This document shows positions 59,678 to 64,000 of a stretch of 64,000 bases of DNA, in pieces. The position numbers were made by a program, and so were the translations under genes. The notes beneath the pieces were generated by a model. That model did no database searches. It was not told where the DNA came from and saw only the letters and a program-made list of their open reading frames with translations. The first letter of the stretch is position 1; each line of letters begins with the position of its first letter. The DNA comes from Zhengitettix transpicula (taxonomy: Eukaryota; Arthropoda; Insecta; Orthoptera; Tetrigidae), in the NCBI GenBank assembly GCA_037074705.1, contig CM073591.1, positions 83,804,032 through 83,868,031 on the forward strand, read 5' to 3'.

Positions 59678-60125
59678 GGATGCCTTTTCCTCTCCGTTTT
59701 TGAACTAAGGTTCCCAGACGCCGAGACACCTCGGCCTGTTCTGAGAGGTGTATGTTCCGGAGTCGCAGACCTTGGGCATACGGTAAGAGTTGTACGCAAT
59801 TCCCATTGGAATAGTCGATCAGCTGCCTCCTAAACTGGTCGAGGCACGGAGAAGGGAATGCTGCGTCACCACAGCAAACTCCTCTCCCGCTATCGGAAGG
59901 GTGTGGGACAAGTACCCAATGCCCGACCTACCTGGTGCAGGTTTTTCTAGGGTTTGTACTGCATTTCTTTTAGACGAATGCCGGGTAGGATCCTTAAACC
60001 ATAGCCCGGGTGCCCTAGTTACCCTTGGCTACCTTTATCTATCCTTCCGCATCCCCCCTATGCTATTAAAGGGGAGTTGCCGCCACATAGATTACCCTCA
60101 AGTAGCTTGTTACCCTAAAAAAAAA
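59678..60125 (+). mobile_element. GC-rich poly(A) retroposon, copy I (5'-truncated)
   Basis: Begins within the element (GATGCCTTTTCCTCTCCGTT) right after the poly(A) of copy H, continues with all family landmarks, has a small deletion between ATCCCCCC and TATGCTATTAAAGGGG, and ends TTACCCTAAAAAAAAA near 60125. The direct H-poly(A)-I arrangement suggests insertion into, or template switching at, the A-tail of copy H. Confidence 0.8.
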
Positions 60126-60555
60126 TATTCAAAGATTGTTTTCAATTTTTCTTTAGTATGACTTGCTATTAATTAAGTTACATTATTTAATGTAACTTAT
60201 TTATCACGCTGAGTTATTTGTGCTTACTTTACATACGTTTTGTAAAGTCTTGCAAAAATGTTTTGTATGGATAAAAGTTTCATTTAATACTTTTACTAGT
60301 TGGGTGCCCTATGTTGCCCTGTTATTGGGTTATATTAACCCGTATTTAATTCGACATCAATCTTTTGGTCCACACGTGGTATAACCGGCATCCGGAGAGT
60401 CAGTATTTTGAATATTTACCTTTTCATGCAACCTACCCTACCTATGCTAACGAAATATTAATTTCATCATTACCGGCATGATGACTCACTAGACCTTAAT
60501 GTCGACAACAAATCTACTGGTGTTTTAAATAAGCACATAACAAAAAAGTCTAAAA
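60126..60555. other. Unassigned spacer
   Basis: AT-rich, no recognisable feature, between the retroposon cluster and the minisatellite. Confidence 0.4.
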
Positions 60556-60559
60556 ATCA

Positions 60560-61055
60560 GGTACCTAAAGAGAGGCGAGAATACTCCCGGCGCATTATGT
60601 ACATTAAGTGAGTCCAAACACTCCCGGTAACCTAAGAGAGTCTATAATAATACCGGTAACTTAAGAGAGTAAAAAATACTCTCCGTAATGTAAGAAAGTA
60701 AAAATTACTTCTCGTATCTTAATAGATTAAAAATACTCCTGGTACCCTAAGAGAGTGAAACATAAACCCGGTACCTTAAGACAGTCAAAAATACTCCAGG
60801 TTCGTTGAATGTCAAAATTACTCTCGAACTCTTAAGAGATTGAAAATTATTCCCGGTACCGTGAAACAGTAAAAAATATTCCCTGGACCTTAAGGGAGTG
60901 TAAAATAATGCCGGCAGCCGAAGACATATAAAAATACTTTAAGTATCCCAAGTCTGTCAAAATTACTTACGGTACCTGAAGAGAATCGAAAACATTCCCG
61001 TTATCTGAAGAGAGTAAAAAATAATCCCAGTAATGTAAGAAAGTGAACAATTCTT
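60560..61055. repeat. Degenerate 29-bp minisatellite, about 16 units
   Basis: Repeating unit approximates ACTCCCGGTACC + TTAAGAGAGT + AAAAAAT. The CGGTA landmark recurs near 60624, 60653, 60682, 60712, 60739, 60768, 60797, 60823, 60852, 60882, 60911, 60940, 60969, 60997 and 61026, a steady spacing of 26 to 30 bp. Individual units differ by several substitutions, so the array is old, not a recent expansion. A GGTACC palindrome sits in the unit centre. No open frame spans it. Confidence 0.85.
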
Positions 61056-64000
61056 TAAACTCTCCGTCCCTACAAATACTAGGGTGCTTTACGCATAAAG
61101 TATTTTTAAAATTTCCGCCTTCTCCCTTAGGCACTCACCCCACAGTGATTGATTGCGGGTCTTAAGAAGCGTACGTACGAAATTTTTCGAAATTGTTCCA
61201 CGCGTTGAAATTTGTATGTCGAACATACAGATATACATAATTGTATACACACTTACATACAAACATTCCATTTTATTTATAAGATTATCTTAAATTTAAT
61301 TATCACATGATATAATAGTATTTATACGTCCAGTCCAGGGGCAGAATTTAATTTTTAACAAAAAACCCTATGCAAATATTTCAAGTAAGTCTGTTTGGTT
61401 TTCCTAACGATGAGTTAGTCGTTATAAAGACTTTTGTAGAATTGTTATGGTGTTTTATTTCAATCAGAAGGTTCTAATTAAATTCTTTAAACCAATAGTT
61501 GTGTCAATAGGAATCTGCTCTTTTACTATTGGTAATTAAAATAATAATTTTTGTGTGCGCTCAAAATTGATATAGGTTATGAACGTTTTATGATATTAAT
61601 TTGAATTAAATTATTTGTCACAAACTGTCTGCAGGTTTTTATTATTTTCATTGAAATTTTCGAACATATTCTTTAGACTAATGTCTGATTATACCTTCCG
61701 AAGTATGATGTTATTATTGAAAATTGAGGAAAAATGTAAATTTTATCGTGAGTGTGATCAACCGAAACATAATTATCCAAAAAACCGAAATTTCTTCGAA
61801 AACGAGTCTGTACTAAGCTACTTTATGAATGCATACCGTCATGTAATTTTTAATCTTTGTTTCCAAAACTTTCATACATTGTATTAGATTTTGGGGACCC
61901 ATTCTTATCTTGTCGTTGCGTTTTTATGATTGACAATACGTCGTCTTCAGGTTTCTCTGTTTTCTTTCTACGTATATGTAGGACCAAAATACAGCATATC
62001 GATATCTGTGCAATAAGAAAGCTTTCGATTAACAATTCTTAAATTGAATAATGGTTCTCTACTAAGTTATTGATTACTTATTTTCGGAATATGTTGACTG
62101 TCAGTTTTTAAGTCAAATATTATAGCGGAACGTGAATTCCTTATCGTCAAAGGTGCATGTTACGGAGCCAGATATTGCATACCGGAGGGAATGGGAATTG
62201 CGGTATTGTTACGTAAGAATTTCCTTCGCCGATTTAATCGGCAAATATTTTCGCTATTTCCTTGACAAACTCTATAATCTGTTGAAATTAGATGTACCTG
62301 CTGTTATGTAAGTGATTTACATTATTCTTGTTATCAATCTCTCTCAAAGTAATTAATTGAGACTTTAATCAATCTCATGGTTGAATTTGTTCTCTTTTCG
62401 AATCTACGGACAAAATTTTTTAAGCTTCTCCCGTCTGAATTTGTACTCCTACGCACAAAATTTCTTAAGCTTGTTTGTTGAGACTACAGAAGTTTATTCT
62501 GAAATCTCTATTTTGTCTTTGAATAATTTGTTCATAATATTATTTGATTTCTTAGTGTTCCGGAAATTATGATTTTTATTTCTAAGTTCAATATTTTTGC
62601 GGTTTAAATATTTTATCTACACAAAAGTAAGATTTTTTTTAATTTTAGGCTCAGAAATATTATTTATTCCATTAGTCCTCGGTCGAGGAAATAGAATACG
62701 TCAGAATATAAGATTACAAAGTAGGAAAGAAAATATTACAATTGCAAAGTTCAAAGACAAAAACATTGTAGTTACAAAAAAATTATATAATTTAAAGCAA
62801 CGTTAAAGATACTAATTTAACATTAATTAATGAAATGATAACTATATTAATCTTCAATGTTCATAGGACGTAGTTTCCAGCGGCAAATATTACTTCGATT
62901 CTCGTCGAAAATGGAAAAGAAAATAAGTCGGCAGTTAAATTCTAGTAGATTATAATTGTAAAATAATAGCTTAACTTGATAGGATACCAGAAAACTATTT
63001 TATTTAAGAGGATCTAATCTGTCCTACCTATCTACGAACTATTTTAGCAAGTAATATGCTCCATTAAATAACAAAGGTTTAAAACGATTTTTAAATAAAT
63101 TTTGTATAGTTAAAGTTTTTATTCCGGAAGACTATGGAATAGATTTATCCCGGAATAACGAATTCTTTATTAAAAGGGCTTAGGCGATGTTTTTTTTAAT
63201 GCGGAGACAGAGAGATTTTTGGTGTTGTATACACGATTTGCTCCGTTTAAGGAATAAAAAATTGATGTTTCATCAGACAAACTTTAAAATTTCCAGGAAA
63301 AGTTAAAGTCCTACTTTTACGAAACGGAGGCTCACTGCTGGCATTACAATCCGCACCAGATATTATTCGTACGGCCAACTTTCGTAGTTTAAAAATTTGA
63401 AGCACGTAATTTTATTTAATGTAAGCTGTTTTGAAACTTAAACGTCTACGTTTCTGTTCATAATAATGCCGTTTTTATGAAAATCTGTACACAAATTCTT
63501 CGTTTTGTGCAGTTTTGTATTTAAGTTTCTCAAACACTCTAAAAATAACGTACATAAGATAATTCAACGTTTTTATAAATTTAATCAAATATTTTTGATA
63601 GCAATCAGCACTAATTTTTTTTAACTGGAAAAAAATCTGTTTGTGATATGTTTGTACTGTTTACGGAAACTAATGTGGTTTGTTTAATTAGCAAGATTAT
63701 TGAGTTATGTCTGTAAAATATATATAAAACATTCCTAGCAATATCTTTTCTATCAGAAATAGGTTCGACGATTTTCTCTGTATAACGTACAGTTTATCAA
63801 TCAGTGTTTAATTAATTTATTACTCTAGAAAAGGAGACAGTGAATTAGTTAATAAAGCTCAGTACATGTTCAACATGAATAAGTAATGATTGCCTTAAGA
63901 TATAGTGTTTTGTAACTATAAATGAGTTCATTTAGGAGTACTGTTTATACGGCATAGTGGAATAAAGATGAGGATCGAATAATCCTGTCTACGTGTGCTA
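61056..64000. other. AT-rich stretch, nothing firm
   Basis: A 60-codon minus frame (61089-61271, SLWGECLREKAEILKIL) and a 90-codon plus frame (61615-61887) show no family resemblance. No repeats or RNA genes recognised. Confidence 0.5.

Overview
This 64 kb window is strongly A+T-rich eukaryotic DNA, and I find no complete host gene in it. Long gene-free stretches, decayed non-LTR retrotransposons, a mariner element, tRNA-derived SINEs with B-box promoters, poly(A)-ended retroposons and (TA)n runs point to an arthropod, most likely an insect with a large repeat-rich genome. A cockroach/termite-like (Blattodea) or other polyneopteran source is my best guess, but it is only inference. The window reads as intergenic or, more interestingly, deep intronic DNA: all recognisable LINE reverse-transcriptase remnants lie on the minus strand, and the best splice-bounded mini-exon candidate (15131-15193) is on the plus strand.

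Layout. 0-6 kb: a frame-broken MADF-domain fragment (minus), a tRNA-SINE, two foldback elements with 13-15 bp target duplications, and a tRNA-SINE sitting inside a larger inverted repeat. 6-14 kb: mostly plain AT-rich DNA with a palindromic homeodomain-type site, a CRE palindrome beside a (TA)n run, a diverged 251-bp duplication, one GC-rich retroposon and a GC-richer unclassified block. 14-29 kb: a hairpin-rich GAGTC/GACTC block, the mini-exon candidate, a perfect 138-bp direct duplication, a third foldback copy, a Jockey/CR1-type RT remnant, a GC-rich hairpin island, a fourth foldback copy and a second RT remnant interrupted by a (TA)n run. 29-49 kb: mostly featureless, with local duplications at 32-33 kb, a short retroposon joined to a coding-like stretch at 36.5 kb, a 17-bp minisatellite at 40 kb, two retroposons at 43.5-44.7 kb and a tRNA-SINE at 48.1 kb.

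49-61 kb is a transposon graveyard: an RTE-like RT fragment that keeps its FADD box, a CR1/Jockey-type RT fragment, a near-complete but frame-broken mariner with TA target duplications, and a run of LINE pieces, one split by a nested GC-rich retroposon. Then come a head-to-tail cluster of retroposon copies with a long poly(A), and a degenerate 29-bp minisatellite. The last 3 kb is plain AT-rich DNA.

The most notable items are the foldback family (arms of 50 bp or more, 12-15 bp target duplications, hammerhead-like core strings), the GC-rich poly(A) retroposon family with hairpin arrays at its 5' end and a preserved open frame antisense to its poly(A), and the divergent 29-bp repeat array.
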